Source: Burkholderia seminalis DSM 23518
GTDB lineage: Bacteria > Pseudomonadota > Gammaproteobacteria > Burkholderiales > Burkholderiaceae
Reading direction: 5' to 3'
Assembly (NCBI RefSeq): GCF_902832885.1
Contig: NZ_CADFDK010000010.1
Coordinates: 167,511-231,510 of the forward strand
Length of the DNA: 64,000 bases
In this document: positions 9,098-17,828 of the stretch, one piece after another
How positions within the stretch are numbered: the stretch's first letter is position 1
Layout of the letters: every line of letters begins with the position of its first letter
Program-made: the position numbers and the translations under genes
Notes under the pieces: model-generated
Database searches by the model: none
What the model was told of the DNA's origin: nothing
What the model saw: only the letters and a program-made list of their open reading frames with translations

Positions 9098-9119
9098 GGC
9101 GTGCGGTTTCCGGTGACGG

Positions 9120-9701
9120 TTACTTCGCTGCGTCGGGCGCCCACTTGTCGCGGGCGGGCGGCTGGTAGCGGCGCAGCCGCTCGATCAGTTCGACGGGTTC
9201 GGATTCGACGCACAGCGCGTCGAAATAGGCCGGACGCATGAAGCCTTCGTCGACCGTATGGCGCAGCAGCGCGATCAACGGATCGTAGAACGAATCGATG
9301 TTGTAGACCGCGACGGGCTTGCGGTGATAACCGAGCTGCGCCCACGTGTAGACCTCGAAGAGCTCTTCGAGCGTCCCGGCGCCGCCGGGCATCGCGACGA
9401 ACGCGTCGGAGAGGTCGGCCATCATTTTCTTGCGGTGATGCATGTCGGGCACGACGTGCAGTTCCGACAGCCCCGTGTGACCGACTTCCTTGTCGACGAG
9501 CAGCTCGGGGATCACGCCGACCGCATGGCCGCCGGCTGCCATCACCTCGTCGGCGATCACGCCCATCAGGCCGACGCGGCCGCCGCCGTAGACGAGCGTG
9601 AGGCCCGCCTCGACGAGCGCGCGGCCGAATGCGCGCGCGGCGGCGGCATAGACGGGCCGCACGCCGGGCGACGAGCCGCAATAAACGCAGACTGCCTTCA
9701 T
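9120..9701 (-). CDS. LOG family protein (TIGR00730 type)
   Basis: This 193-residue Rossmann-like protein contains YCGSSPG at residues 6-12, VYGGGRVGLMG near residue 40, and the hallmark PGGAGTLEE near residue 107. LOG proteins remove ribose 5-phosphate from nucleoside monophosphates, including cytokinin ribotides; many bacterial members act on AMP-like substrates. The start at 9701 overlaps the upstream TetR gene stop as ATGA, so the two are translationally coupled. Confidence 0.92.
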   Translation of the reverse strand: MKAVCVYCGSSPGVRPVYAAAARAFGRALVEAGLTLVYGGGRVGLMGVIADEVMAAGGHAVGVIPELLVDKEVGHTGLSELHVVPDMHHRKKMMADLSDAFVAMPGGAGTLEELFEVYTWAQLGYHRKPVAVYNIDSFYDPLIALLRHTVDEGFMRPAYFDALCVESEPVELIERLRRYQPPARDKWAPDAAK

Positions 9702-10456
9702 TGCTTGGAATCCTTGGCGGAGGCCTGCCCGAGGGTGACGGGGCTGTCGGCCGGGCGCGGCGAGCCGTCGCGCGGCGGCAGGTAGTCGGTGAACTGGCGC
9801 TTGGGCAGCTTGCCCGAGACCAGATCGTCGAACAACTGGCGCGAACGGCCGCGCAGGTACGGCGCCATCACGGAGATCACGTGCATGCTGACCTGGTGCA
9901 GTTCTTCGCGAATCGCGTCCTGGTCGTTGTATTTGCGCGGATGCATCACGTACTGATACGACAGCCAGTAGGTCGAGATCACGGCCATGTTGGTCGCGAT
10001 GACTTCGATCTCGGCGGGCGTCGCGACCATTTCGGCGTCGGACACGAGCAGCTCGCACATCTCGCGCGCGAAGCGCACCTTGTGGCTGATGATCTGCTTG
10101 AAGTGCGTCTCGAGCGTGCGGTTGCGGGCGAGCAGGTCGTTGAGGTCGCGGTACAGGAACCGGTAGGTCCACATGAAATCGGCCATGTACTGCAGGTACG
10201 ACCAGGTTTCGTCGATCGTCGGACGATGATCTTCGGGGAAGCGCAGCCGCCGTTCGATCTGCTGCTCGAACTGCGCGAAGATGCTGTTGATGATGTCGTC
10301 CTTGTTGCGGAAATGGTAGTACAGGTTGCCTGGACTGATTTCCATTTCCTCGGCGATCGTCGTGGTCGTGACGTTCGGCTCGCCGATCTCGTTGAAGAGT
10401 TTCAACGACAACTCGAGAATCCGTTCGCGGGTGCGGCGGGGAGGTTTCGCTTCCAT
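9698..10456 (-). CDS. TetR family transcriptional regulator
   Basis: This 252-residue regulator has an N-terminal TetR helix-turn-helix at residues 8-54: RERILELSLKLFNE, then VTTTTIAEEMEISPGNLYYH. An all-alpha ligand domain (residues 60-215) and a Pro-rich tail follow. It probably represses its own operon (regulator, LOG protein, possibly the SDR). The ligand is unknown. A TATAAT-like element on the minus strand at 10556-10551 lies about 95 bases upstream of the ATG. The overlap with the next gene at 9698-9701 indicates coupled translation. Confidence 0.92.
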   Translation of the reverse strand: MEAKPPRRTRERILELSLKLFNEIGEPNVTTTTIAEEMEISPGNLYYHFRNKDDIINSIFAQFEQQIERRLRFPEDHRPTIDETWSYLQYMADFMWTYRFLYRDLNDLLARNRTLETHFKQIISHKVRFAREMCELLVSDAEMVATPAEIEVIATNMAVISTYWLSYQYVMHPRKYNDQDAIREELHQVSMHVISVMAPYLRGRSRQLFDDLVSGKLPKRQFTDYLPPRDGSPRPADSPVTLGQASAKDSKQ

Positions 10457-10662
10457 GTCGTCCGGCCCTGTGTGTGCCGGACTGGCGGGCGCTGCAATCG
10501 ATGCTGCGTGATTCGTCCGGCGCGGGTTGCTGTTCTATGTCTAGCGGACGATTATAAACCGGGGTTTCGCCACATCGGGGGCATTTCGTGATCGCGCCCC
10601 CGCGCGGCGCATGGTGCAGCGCCGCACGCGGGCGGCCCGCGGCGCGCGCGCCCGGTCCCCGT

Positions 10663-11199
10663 CTAGAAGCCGAGCCAGCGTGCGACGACGGGGCCGAGCA
10701 CGAAGCCCCACGTCGTCACGCACGCGAACAGCGCGACCGTCACGGCCGCGCTGCCGAGATCCTTCGCACGCTTGGAGAGTTCGTGACGCTCGAGCGAGAT
10801 GCGGTCGATCGCGGCCTCGACGCTCGAGTTCAGCAGCTCGACGATCAGCACGAGCAGCACCGAGCCGATCAGCAGCGCGCGCGACGCGGCCGGCACCGGC
10901 GCGAATGCGCCGATCGGGAGCATCAGCGCGGCGAGCGTGAGTTCCTGGCGAAACGCGCTCTCCTCGCGGATCGCGACGCGAAAGCCGTTCAGCGAATGCT
11001 TGAGGGCATACCACGCGCGCGTGATGCCGCGGTGGCGCTTGTACGGGTTCGGCGGCAGCGGCGACAATGGGTCGTCGGGGCCGAGCGGCTCGTGCGCGTG
11101 CACGTCCGCTTCGGCATGCGGCTCGTCCTCGTCGAACGGACGGTGCCGTTGCGGCGTGGAGGCGGGAGGCGGGATCTTGTCGTTCAGGTCTCGTTTCAA
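10663..11199 (-). CDS. dgkA: Diacylglycerol kinase
   Basis: This protein has 178 residues, against about 120 for E. coli DgkA. A hydrophilic, His/Pro/Asp-rich N-terminal extension of about 60 residues precedes the kinase core. The core has three membrane segments and the DgkA signature ELLNSSVEAAIDRI followed by HELSKRAKDLGSAAV. It phosphorylates diacylglycerol released by envelope glycan modification, recycling it to phosphatidate. The only plausible start is a TTG at 11199 that overlaps the stop of the GT4 gene (TTGA), with AGGTG upstream; there is no in-frame ATG before the core. The extension is unusual for the family and may be regulatory. Confidence 0.9.
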   Translation of the reverse strand: MKRDLNDKIPPPASTPQRHRPFDEDEPHAEADVHAHEPLGPDDPLSPLPPNPYKRHRGITRAWYALKHSLNGFRVAIREESAFRQELTLAALMLPIGAFAPVPAASRALLIGSVLLVLIVELLNSSVEAAIDRISLERHELSKRAKDLGSAAVTVALFACVTTWGFVLGPVVARWLGF

Positions 11200-12230
11200 A
11201 CGGCGGCACCTTCGGCTGGCGAGTACGCGGTCTTCGGCAGCGGCTTCAGATGCGACGCGAACTGCTCGGATGCCGCGCGCCACGAGAAGCGTTCGGCCCA
11301 CGCGCGCGCGGTCGTGCGTTCGATCTTCAGCGCTTCGAGGCAGGCTTCCTGCAGGTCCTCGTGCATCGCGCCCGCGTCGCCTTCGCCGAGCACGTCGATC
11401 GGGCCCGTGACGGGATACGCGGCCACCGGCGTGCCGCAGGCGAGCGCCTCGAGGAGCACGAGGCCGAACGTGTCGGTGCGACTCGGGAACACGAACACGT
11501 CGGCCGCAGCATACACCTTTGCAAGCTCGGCCTGTGACAGCACGCCGAGATAGTTCGCCTCCGGATAGCGCGACTTCAGTTCCGCGAGCGCGGGGCCTTC
11601 GCCCGCGACCCACTTCGAGCCGGGCAGGTCGAGGCGCAGGAACGCCTCGACGTTCTTTTCGATCGCGACGCGGCCCACGTACAGGAAGATCGGCCGCGCG
11701 GTGTTGAGCACCTTCGACTCCATCGGGCGGAAGATCTCGAGGTCGACGCCGCGGGTCCACAGCACGACGTTCGTGAAGCCGAATTTCTCGAGGTCCTGCT
11801 TGACGACCGGCGTCGGCGCCATCACCGCGAGCGACGGGCCGTGGAACCAGTGCAGGAAGCGGTAGGTCGCGGCCAGCGGGATGCCGAAACGCGCCTGCAC
11901 GTATTCCGGAAAGCGCGTGTGGTACGCGGTCGTGTACGGCAGCTTGCGCGCGCGCGCATAACGCCGTGCGGCGAGGCCGAGCGGGCCTTCGGTCGCGATG
12001 TGCAGCGCGTCGGGCGCGAACGCATCGATCCGCGCGCGCAGCTTGCGGTACGGCAGGATCGACAGGCGGATCTCGGGGTAGGTCGGGCAGGGCACCGTGC
12101 GGAATTCCAGCGGCGTCAGCAGTTCGACGCGGTGGCCGAGCGCGGTGAGCTCGCGCGACGTGCTCTTCAGCGTGCGCACGACACCGTTGACCTGCGGTTC
12201 CCACGCGTCGGTGACGATCATGATCTTCAT
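11196..12230 (-). CDS. GT4 family glycosyltransferase (MgtA-like)
   Basis: This 344-residue GT-B enzyme opens with MKIMIVTDAWEPQVNGVVRT, the donor/acceptor cleft strand and loop of lipid-type GT4 enzymes. The C-terminal domain holds FLYVGRVAIEKN near residue 200 and the EX7E-like nucleotide-sugar motif in FPSRTDTFGLVLLEALACG near residue 270. Similar enzymes transfer hexose from GDP- or UDP-sugars to diacylglycerol or other lipids. Its place between a phosphatase of the LpxH type and DgkA supports a lipid acceptor, which is an inference. The stop overlaps the dgkA start. Confidence 0.9.
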   Translation of the reverse strand: MKIMIVTDAWEPQVNGVVRTLKSTSRELTALGHRVELLTPLEFRTVPCPTYPEIRLSILPYRKLRARIDAFAPDALHIATEGPLGLAARRYARARKLPYTTAYHTRFPEYVQARFGIPLAATYRFLHWFHGPSLAVMAPTPVVKQDLEKFGFTNVVLWTRGVDLEIFRPMESKVLNTARPIFLYVGRVAIEKNVEAFLRLDLPGSKWVAGEGPALAELKSRYPEANYLGVLSQAELAKVYAAADVFVFPSRTDTFGLVLLEALACGTPVAAYPVTGPIDVLGEGDAGAMHEDLQEACLEALKIERTTARAWAERFSWRAASEQFASHLKPLPKTAYSPAEGAAV

Positions 12231-12259
12231 CGCGGCTTTGTCCTGTAAGTAGGGTTGTG

Positions 12260-13198
12260 TCAGGCAGTGGCCTTGGCCTTGCGCGACGTGGTCTCCGACG
12301 GTGCGGAGCGCATCACCGTCCAGTAGACGATCTTCAGTTCGCCTTCCATCGTTTCGACGAGCGCGGACAGGCTTTCGACCCAGTCGCCGTCGTTGCAGTA
12401 CAGCACGCCGTCGATGTCGCGGATCTCCGCCTTGTGGATGTGGCCGCATACCACGCCGTCGCAGCCGCGGCGGCGCGCCTCGTCGGTCATCACGGTCTCG
12501 AACTGCGAAATGAAGTTGACCGCGTTCTTGACCTGGTGCTTCAGGTACTGCGACAGCGACCAGTACTGGAAGCCGAGCCGGCTGCGGATCCGGTTGAACC
12601 AGCGGTTCAGCACGAGGATCAGCGTGTACAGCGTGTCGCCGAGATACGCGAGCCATTTCGCGTGCTGGATCACGCCGTCGAACAGGTCGCCGTGCACGAT
12701 CCACAAACGTTTGCCCGCAATCGTCGTGTGGAAGGCCTCGCCGCGCACCTGGATGTCGCCGAACGCGAGGTCGCAGAACTGCCGCGCGCCCTCGTCGTGA
12801 TTGCCGGGGATGTAGACGACCTGCGTGCCCTTGCGCGCCTTGCGCAGGATCTTCTGCACGACGTCGTTGTGCGCCTGCGGCCAGTACCAGCCTTTCTTCA
12901 ACTGCCAGCCGTCGATGATGTCGCCGACGAGATACAGGTATTCCGAATCGTTGTGGCGCAGGAAGTCGAGCAGGTACGGCGCCTGGCAGCCGCTCGAGCC
13001 GAGGTGGATGTCGGACAGCCAGATGGTGCGGTAGCGATGGGCGGACGGGTCGGGATCGTCGTGCCGCGCGGGATGCGTGGCAGGCGGTTCTTGCGACGCC
13101 AGGTCATCGGTTGCAGCCGAACCGGACAGGAAGGCGGTGGCGGCGCGGGCGCCGATAGGGTGACGGAACAGGGAGGTCGCGGACGTTTTCTGGCCCAT
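12260..13198 (-). CDS. UDP-2,3-diacylglucosamine diphosphatase-like metallophosphoesterase
   Basis: This 312-residue calcineurin-like phosphoesterase has all metal motifs in order: SDIHLG near residue 61, GDIIDGW near 90, GNHDEGARQF near 130, HGDLFDG near 165 and GHIHKA near 250. The family includes LpxH-like UDP-diacylglucosamine hydrolases, but this longer relative, paired with a GT4 gene, is a separate branch of uncertain substrate. I chose the ATG at 13198. An in-frame ATG at 13246 would add 16 residues, but neither start has a strong ribosome site. The GT4 gene follows after 29 bases. Confidence 0.85.
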   Translation of the reverse strand: MGQKTSATSLFRHPIGARAATAFLSGSAATDDLASQEPPATHPARHDDPDPSAHRYRTIWLSDIHLGSSGCQAPYLLDFLRHNDSEYLYLVGDIIDGWQLKKGWYWPQAHNDVVQKILRKARKGTQVVYIPGNHDEGARQFCDLAFGDIQVRGEAFHTTIAGKRLWIVHGDLFDGVIQHAKWLAYLGDTLYTLILVLNRWFNRIRSRLGFQYWSLSQYLKHQVKNAVNFISQFETVMTDEARRRGCDGVVCGHIHKAEIRDIDGVLYCNDGDWVESLSALVETMEGELKIVYWTVMRSAPSETTSRKAKATA

Positions 13199-13422
13199 GC
13201 ATGACTCGCGCCGGTTGACATTATCGGCATTCCGCCATGCGGGCATGACTGTGCCGTGACAGTCACGAGACGTTCTTATTACGACCGCTGCCGGGTGTTT
13301 AGCAGTGAATCACGGCCCTTGCGTGACCTGCCGCACGGAACGGCCGGCGGTTGTCCGGCAGCGCCGTCTGGCCGGATGACGGAAGGCGGGACGAGCGGTT
13401 TTCGTCTGAGGAGTGCGGCGCG

Positions 13423-13929
13423 TCAGCGCGGTATCGCGACGACGCGGGTGCGCGCGATCCGGTCGTGCGGAAATTGGCGGCCGGCATGCAGCCGGGCCGC
13501 GCCGGCCCAGATGACGATCCACGCGGCCGTGAGCGCGAGCGTGACGGGCACCGACAGGCCGAGGAGCGGATGCAGCGCGAGCGGAGGCAGGAACCACAGC
13601 CAGCCGAGCGCATAGCGGACGAGCGCGTGGCCGGCGCTCAGCGGCCGGCCGTTCGACGATTCGAGGCGCAGCCGCCAGGTCTTCATCGGCAGCGTCTGGC
13701 CGCCGTGGGTCCAGAACCAGACGAAGTACGCGCCGACGACGAGCGCGATCCACGCGGCGAGGAGGTTGTGATGGACGAGGCCGTTGCGTTGCTGCGTCGC
13801 GAGGCCGAATGCGAGCCCGGCGAAGAACACGACACCGAACAGCAGCACGCCTTCGTAGAGCAGCGCGGCGAGGCGCCGCCGCACGGAGGGCGCGGCGGCC
13901 GGGATCTCGGGGGCGCGGGCGTCTGCCAC
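13423..13929 (-). CDS. RDD family membrane protein
   Basis: This 168-residue protein has four hydrophobic segments (about residues 20-45, 55-75, 105-120 and 125-145). RRRLAALLYEG near residue 17 stands for the RDD-type Arg/Asp start, and QTLPMKTWRLRL near residue 78 matches the conserved RDD loop. RDD proteins are small inner-membrane proteins of mostly unknown function, some linked to ion transport. It begins 6 bases after the DUF3106 gene and is the last gene of the sigma-factor operon. Confidence 0.85.
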   Translation of the reverse strand: MADARAPEIPAAAPSVRRRLAALLYEGVLLFGVVFFAGLAFGLATQQRNGLVHHNLLAAWIALVVGAYFVWFWTHGGQTLPMKTWRLRLESSNGRPLSAGHALVRYALGWLWFLPPLALHPLLGLSVPVTLALTAAWIVIWAGAARLHAGRQFPHDRIARTRVVAIPR

Positions 13930-13935
13930 GGCCGC

Positions 13936-14697
13936 TCAGGAGCCCTTGAACAGCGACGGTGCGTCGGCGGGCGACACCGGCGCCACGGCGGCCGGCGCGG
14001 ACGCGGTGCCGGCCGTCGACGACGCGGGCACCGGCTGCGCGGCGGCGCCGCCCGAGGCAGGCGCCGGTGCGGCTGCGGCGCCGCTTGCCGGATGTTCGTG
14101 CGAATTGACGAGGCGGCGGACGTCACGGTCGGCGACGGTCGGCGGTGCGCTGACGACGCTCGGCCTGCGGCGGCGCTCGGCGGCCGCGAGACGTTCCTTC
14201 TGCTCCTCGGGGAGTTGCTGGTAGGCCTTCCACGCGCGCTCGCGCGCCTGCGCGGACAGCTCTTTCGCGCTCTGGTAGTTTTCGCGCGCGACGCGGCGCT
14301 GCTCGGGCGTCATCTTGGCCCATTCGGCCATCCGGTCCTGCAGGCGCTTCTGGTCATCGGGCGACAACTTCGCGAAACGCGACGCGATCTTCAGCCATTT
14401 TCGCTTGCGGGCGTCGCTGAAGCCATCCCACTGATCGGCGAACGGCGCGAGTGCCGCGTGCTGCGCCGGCGTGAGGCGCGCCCACGACAGCGGGCCGGTG
14501 GCGGCCGGCAGCGGCAGGGGCAGCGGCGGGAGTTCGGTGGCCAGCCCGGTCGCGGCCGAGGCAGGCGCGGCGGGGCTGACGGCCGCGACGGTGGTCGTCG
14601 CGGGGGCCGGGTGAAATCGGGAATAGGTGGCGACGTAGGAAACGGCGATCGCGATCACGCATCCGAAAAATACGGCCAGGCCGCGCTTCTGACTCAC
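13936..14697 (-). CDS. DUF3106 domain protein with N-terminal anchor
   Basis: This 253-residue protein starts with GTG at 14697, preceded by GAGGGGAT. One hydrophobic helix (LAVFFGCVIAIAVSYVA, residues 8-24) acts as anchor or signal. A Pro/Ala-rich spacer follows, then a charged helical DUF3106 core (about residues 65-165) with WARLTPAQHAALAPFADQW and two SP/TPEQ-type repeats: LSPDDQKRLQDRMAEW and MTPEQRRVARENY. The tail is low-complexity Ala/Pro. The core probably faces the periplasm. The role is unknown. It sits between DUF3619 and RDD genes in the sigma-factor operon. Confidence 0.85.
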   Translation of the reverse strand: MSQKRGLAVFFGCVIAIAVSYVATYSRFHPAPATTTVAAVSPAAPASAATGLATELPPLPLPLPAATGPLSWARLTPAQHAALAPFADQWDGFSDARKRKWLKIASRFAKLSPDDQKRLQDRMAEWAKMTPEQRRVARENYQSAKELSAQARERAWKAYQQLPEEQKERLAAAERRRRPSVVSAPPTVADRDVRRLVNSHEHPASGAAAAPAPASGGAAAQPVPASSTAGTASAPAAVAPVSPADAPSLFKGS

Positions 14698-14723
14698 CCG
14701 TGCGATCCCCTCGTTATTGTCTG

Positions 14724-15149
14724 TTAGTGAGCGCGCGAAAGATACGCGTTGAACCCGTGATCGAGATACGCGTTGAGCGGCAGGTCGTCGCTGAGCATCG
14801 CTGCGTCGATGTCGGCGAGTTCGGCGGTGCGCTGCATGTCTTCCCAGTAGGCGATGCCGACGAGCCCCGCGAGCAGCAGCGCAAGCGGCCACGCGCGCAG
14901 CAGGCGGCGCGCGAACGACGCTTTCGGGCGGTTCACGGGCGCCGGTCCGTAGGCACCGGCCGCGCCGGCGAAGGCCGGCACGAACACCGGCGCGGTCGCG
15001 GCTTCGGGTTTCTTGCGCGCGAGCGCGGCCCGGCGGGCGATGGCCAGACGATCGGTGGTCGCGGCAGGCAGCGCGGCCGCACGCTCGTCAAGCGCGCGGC
15101 GCACCTTCAGCGCGAATTCGTGTTCTCGGTTTGCGGGAGCGGAGCTCAT
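14724..15149 (-). CDS. DUF3619 family single-pass membrane protein, candidate anti-sigma factor
   Basis: This 141-residue protein has a cytoplasmic N-terminal part rich in Arg and Ala (residues 1-90), one transmembrane helix (LLRAWPLALLLAGLVGIAYW, about residues 91-110) and a short acidic C-terminal tail. The start overlaps the sigma-factor stop as ATGA (15146-15149), giving tight coupling. The position and topology resemble an anti-sigma factor, but there is no zinc HxxxCxxC motif and the family is only known as DUF3619. The regulatory role is therefore an inference. Confidence 0.82.
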   Translation of the reverse strand: MSSAPANREHEFALKVRRALDERAAALPAATTDRLAIARRAALARKKPEAATAPVFVPAFAGAAGAYGPAPVNRPKASFARRLLRAWPLALLLAGLVGIAYWEDMQRTAELADIDAAMLSDDLPLNAYLDHGFNAYLSRAH

Positions 15150-15709
15150 AGCGTGATTCCTTTGGCCTTGAGCGCTTGCGCCAGGGTATGGGTGGCCCGC
15201 GAGCAGTGCGTCTTCACGCTGCCCTCGGAGCACCCCATTGCGGCGGCAGTCTCGGCGACATCCATATCTTCCCAATAACGCATCAGGAACGCTTCCCGTT
15301 GACGCGCCGGAAGCTTCTGGATTTCTTCGTCGATCAGGGCCAGAACCTGCTCTCTTTCGAGGCGGTGCTCGCTGCTCTCGACGCCCGCGTTGTCGTCCGC
15401 GGATTCGAGTGTTTCGAGCGGGTCGAAGTCTTCGTCGTCGGTATTGTTCAGCGACGAGAAGAGCGTGACCCACGTGTTGCGGACCTTCTGCCGGCGAAAC
15501 CAGTCGTGGACCGTATTCTGCAGGATCCGCTGAAAAAGCAGCGGCAATTCGGCCGCCGGCCGGTCGCCGTACTTTTCCGCAAGCTTGATCATCGCGTCCT
15601 GCACGATGTCGAGCGACGCATCGTCGTCACGCACGGCGTACGCAGCCTGCTTGAACGCGCGCCTTTCGACGCCCGCCAGAAAGTCGGCGAGTTCCTTGTC
15701 TGATGCCAT
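15146..15709 (-). CDS. RNA polymerase sigma-70 family (ECF-like) sigma factor
   Basis: The protein has 187 residues. Sigma region 2 spans about residues 15-75 and includes DIVQDAMIKLAEKY and FQRILQNTVHDWFRRQKVRN. An acidic linker (NNTDDEDFDPLETLE) follows, then region 4 at about 125-180 with LPARQREAFLMRYWEDM and AAAMGCSEGSVKTHCSRA as the helix-turn-helix. It should direct transcription of a small regulon, probably including its own operon (sigma, DUF3619, DUF3106, RDD). The gene is divergent from ilvI across a 355-base gap. Confidence 0.92.
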   Translation of the reverse strand: MASDKELADFLAGVERRAFKQAAYAVRDDDASLDIVQDAMIKLAEKYGDRPAAELPLLFQRILQNTVHDWFRRQKVRNTWVTLFSSLNNTDDEDFDPLETLESADDNAGVESSEHRLEREQVLALIDEEIQKLPARQREAFLMRYWEDMDVAETAAAMGCSEGSVKTHCSRATHTLAQALKAKGITL

Positions 15710-16064
15710 TCCGTGAAGGTATGCGCTGCGGGCCGCTGCGTGGTGTAAAAGGTCGAAAAATTTCGTAAAACCCGCGGATGCTATCAAATTTTCGTGCCGC
15801 TTGGCACCGGGTCGGGCGCCGCACGTTGCGCGCGAGCCGCGGCGGCGGGGCGCCGGGCGGCGCGCATGATGCGGTGCGGGATATTTTGCTTGACGACCCA
15901 ACCACGACCCGCTATCGTCAACGATTCGCAACATGAAGTGATGGTCTCATTTGAGGCTGGCCCAAGAAGCCCGCCCTTCAAACTGGACGCGCCGCTTGAA
16001 CCCGAGCCACAAGCCCGGCAGAGAGCACCCGATCAATTTTTTGCCGAAAATTCGAAAGGTCAAA
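15710..16064. other. Intergenic region between sigma-factor gene and ilvI
   Basis: This 355-base divergent gap holds the ilvI promoter described separately and a roughly 135-base untranslated leader with a T6 run at 16036-16041. I looked for a branched-chain leader peptide. Short frames after the promoter (AUG-AAG-stop, or one starting at 15940) have no Ile/Leu/Val run. No clear sigma-gene promoter was seen. Confidence 0.5.
15890..15918 (+). promoter_or_regulatory. Sigma-70 promoter of the ilv operon
   Basis: TTGACG at 15890-15895 and TATCGT at 15913-15918 are separated by exactly 17 bases. Transcription would start near 15925, leaving a leader of about 140 bases before ilvI. Confidence 0.7.
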
Positions 16065-17828
16065 ATGAACATGCCCAGCGCGGAATTCTCCACGTCGGAA
16101 CCCCTTTCCCCTCCCGATAGCGACTCCATCGGCGGCACCGTGCTGATGAAGGCACTCGCCGACGAAAACGTCGAATTCATCTGGGGCTATCCCGGCGGCT
16201 CGGTTCTCTATATCTACGACGAGCTGTACAAGCAGGACAAGATTCAGCACGTGCTGGTGCGCCACGAACAGGCGGCCGTGCACGCAGCCGATGCGTATGC
16301 GCGTTCCACCGGCAATGTCGGCGTCTGCCTCGTGACGTCGGGCCCCGGTGTCACCAACGCGGTGACCGGCATCGCAACGGCCTACATGGATTCGATCCCG
16401 ATGGTCGTGATCAGCGGCCAGGTGCCGACTGCCGCGATCGGCCAGGACGCTTTCCAGGAGTGCGACACCGTCGGCATCACGCGTCCGTGCGTGAAGCACA
16501 ACTTCCTCGTGAAGGACGTGCGCGACCTCGCGGAAACCGTCAAGAAGGCGTTCTACATCGCCCGCACCGGCCGTCCGGGCCCAGTGCTGATCGACATCCC
16601 GAAGGACATCTCGAAGACGCCGTGCCAGTACGAGCCCGTCAAGAGCGTGTCGCTGCGTTCGTACAACCCCGTCACGAAGGGCCATTCGGGCCAGATCCGC
16701 AAGGCCGTGTCGCTGCTGCTGACGGCGAAGCGTCCTTACATCTACACGGGTGGCGGCATCATCCTCGCCGACGCGTCGCGTGAACTGAACCAGTTCGCGG
16801 ACCTGCTCGGCTACCCGGTCACGAACACGCTGATGGGCCTCGGCGGCTATCGCGCGTCGGACAAGAAATTCCTCGGCATGCTCGGCATGCACGGCACCTA
16901 CGAAGCGAACATGGCGATGCAGCACTGCGACGTGCTGATCGCGATCGGTGCCCGCTTCGACGACCGCGTGATCGGCGACCCGGCGCACTTCGCGTCGCGT
17001 CCGCGCAAGATCATCCACATCGACATCGACCCGTCGTCGATCTCGAAGCGCGTGAAGGTCGACATCCCGATCGTCGGCGACGTGAAGGAAGTGCTCAAGG
17101 AGCTGATCGAGCAGCTGCAGACGGCCGAGCACGGCCCCGACACCGAGGCGCTCGCGCAATGGTGGAAGGACATCGAGGGCTGGCGCGCGAAGGACTGCCT
17201 GAAGTACGACCGCGAAAGCGAGATCATCAAGCCGCAGTACGTGGTGGAGAAGGCGTGGGAGCTGACGGACGGCAATGCGTTCGTGTGCTCGGACGTCGGC
17301 CAGCACCAGATGTGGGCCGCGCAGTTCTACCGTTTCAACAAGCCGCGTCGCTGGATCAACTCCGGCGGCCTCGGCACGATGGGCTTCGGCCTGCCGGCGG
17401 CGATGGGCGTCAAGATGGCGCACCCGGACGACGACGTGCTGTGCATCACGGGCGAAGGCTCGATCCAGATGTGCATCCAGGAGTTGTCGACCTGCCTGCA
17501 GTACGACACGCCCGTGAAGATCATTTCGCTGAACAACCGCTACCTCGGCATGGTCCGCCAGTGGCAGCAGATCGAATACAGCAAGCGCTATTCGCATTCG
17601 TACATGGATGCGCTGCCCGATTTCGTGAAGCTCGCCGAAGCGTACGGCCATGTCGGCTTGCGGATCGAAAAGACCTCGGATGTGGAGCCGGCGCTGAAGG
17701 AAGCGCTGCGCCTGAAGGACCGCACCGTGTTTCTCGACTTCCAGACCGATCCGACCGAAAACGTCTGGCCGATGGTACAGGCCGGCAAGGGCATCACCGA
17801 GATGCTGCTCGGATCGGAAGATCTGTAA
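16065..17828 (+). CDS. ilvI: Acetolactate synthase, catalytic (large) subunit
   Basis: This 587-residue ThDP/FAD enzyme condenses pyruvate with pyruvate or 2-oxobutyrate in the first shared step of Val/Leu/Ile synthesis. The N-terminal domain has WGYPGGSVLYIYDE and RHEQAAVHAADAYAR, with the catalytic Glu. The middle FAD domain includes GARFDDRV near residue 300. The C-terminal ThDP domain has GEGSIQMCIQELS followed by NNRYLGMVRQW. The ATG at 16065 has AAAGGT upstream; a second ATG two codons later is possible. ilvN follows after 111 bases and ilvC after that, forming an ilvINC operon. Confidence 0.97.
   Translation: MNMPSAEFSTSEPLSPPDSDSIGGTVLMKALADENVEFIWGYPGGSVLYIYDELYKQDKIQHVLVRHEQAAVHAADAYARSTGNVGVCLVTSGPGVTNAVTGIATAYMDSIPMVVISGQVPTAAIGQDAFQECDTVGITRPCVKHNFLVKDVRDLAETVKKAFYIARTGRPGPVLIDIPKDISKTPCQYEPVKSVSLRSYNPVTKGHSGQIRKAVSLLLTAKRPYIYTGGGIILADASRELNQFADLLGYPVTNTLMGLGGYRASDKKFLGMLGMHGTYEANMAMQHCDVLIAIGARFDDRVIGDPAHFASRPRKIIHIDIDPSSISKRVKVDIPIVGDVKEVLKELIEQLQTAEHGPDTEALAQWWKDIEGWRAKDCLKYDRESEIIKPQYVVEKAWELTDGNAFVCSDVGQHQMWAAQFYRFNKPRRWINSGGLGTMGFGLPAAMGVKMAHPDDDVLCITGEGSIQMCIQELSTCLQYDTPVKIISLNNRYLGMVRQWQQIEYSKRYSHSYMDALPDFVKLAEAYGHVGLRIEKTSDVEPALKEALRLKDRTVFLDFQTDPTENVWPMVQAGKGITEMLLGSEDL

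Noticed and set aside
15919-16064. Branched-chain leader peptide before ilvI
   Set aside because: Frames after the promoter lack any Leu/Ile/Val cluster, and the T6 run has no clear stem before it. I could not support attenuation here.
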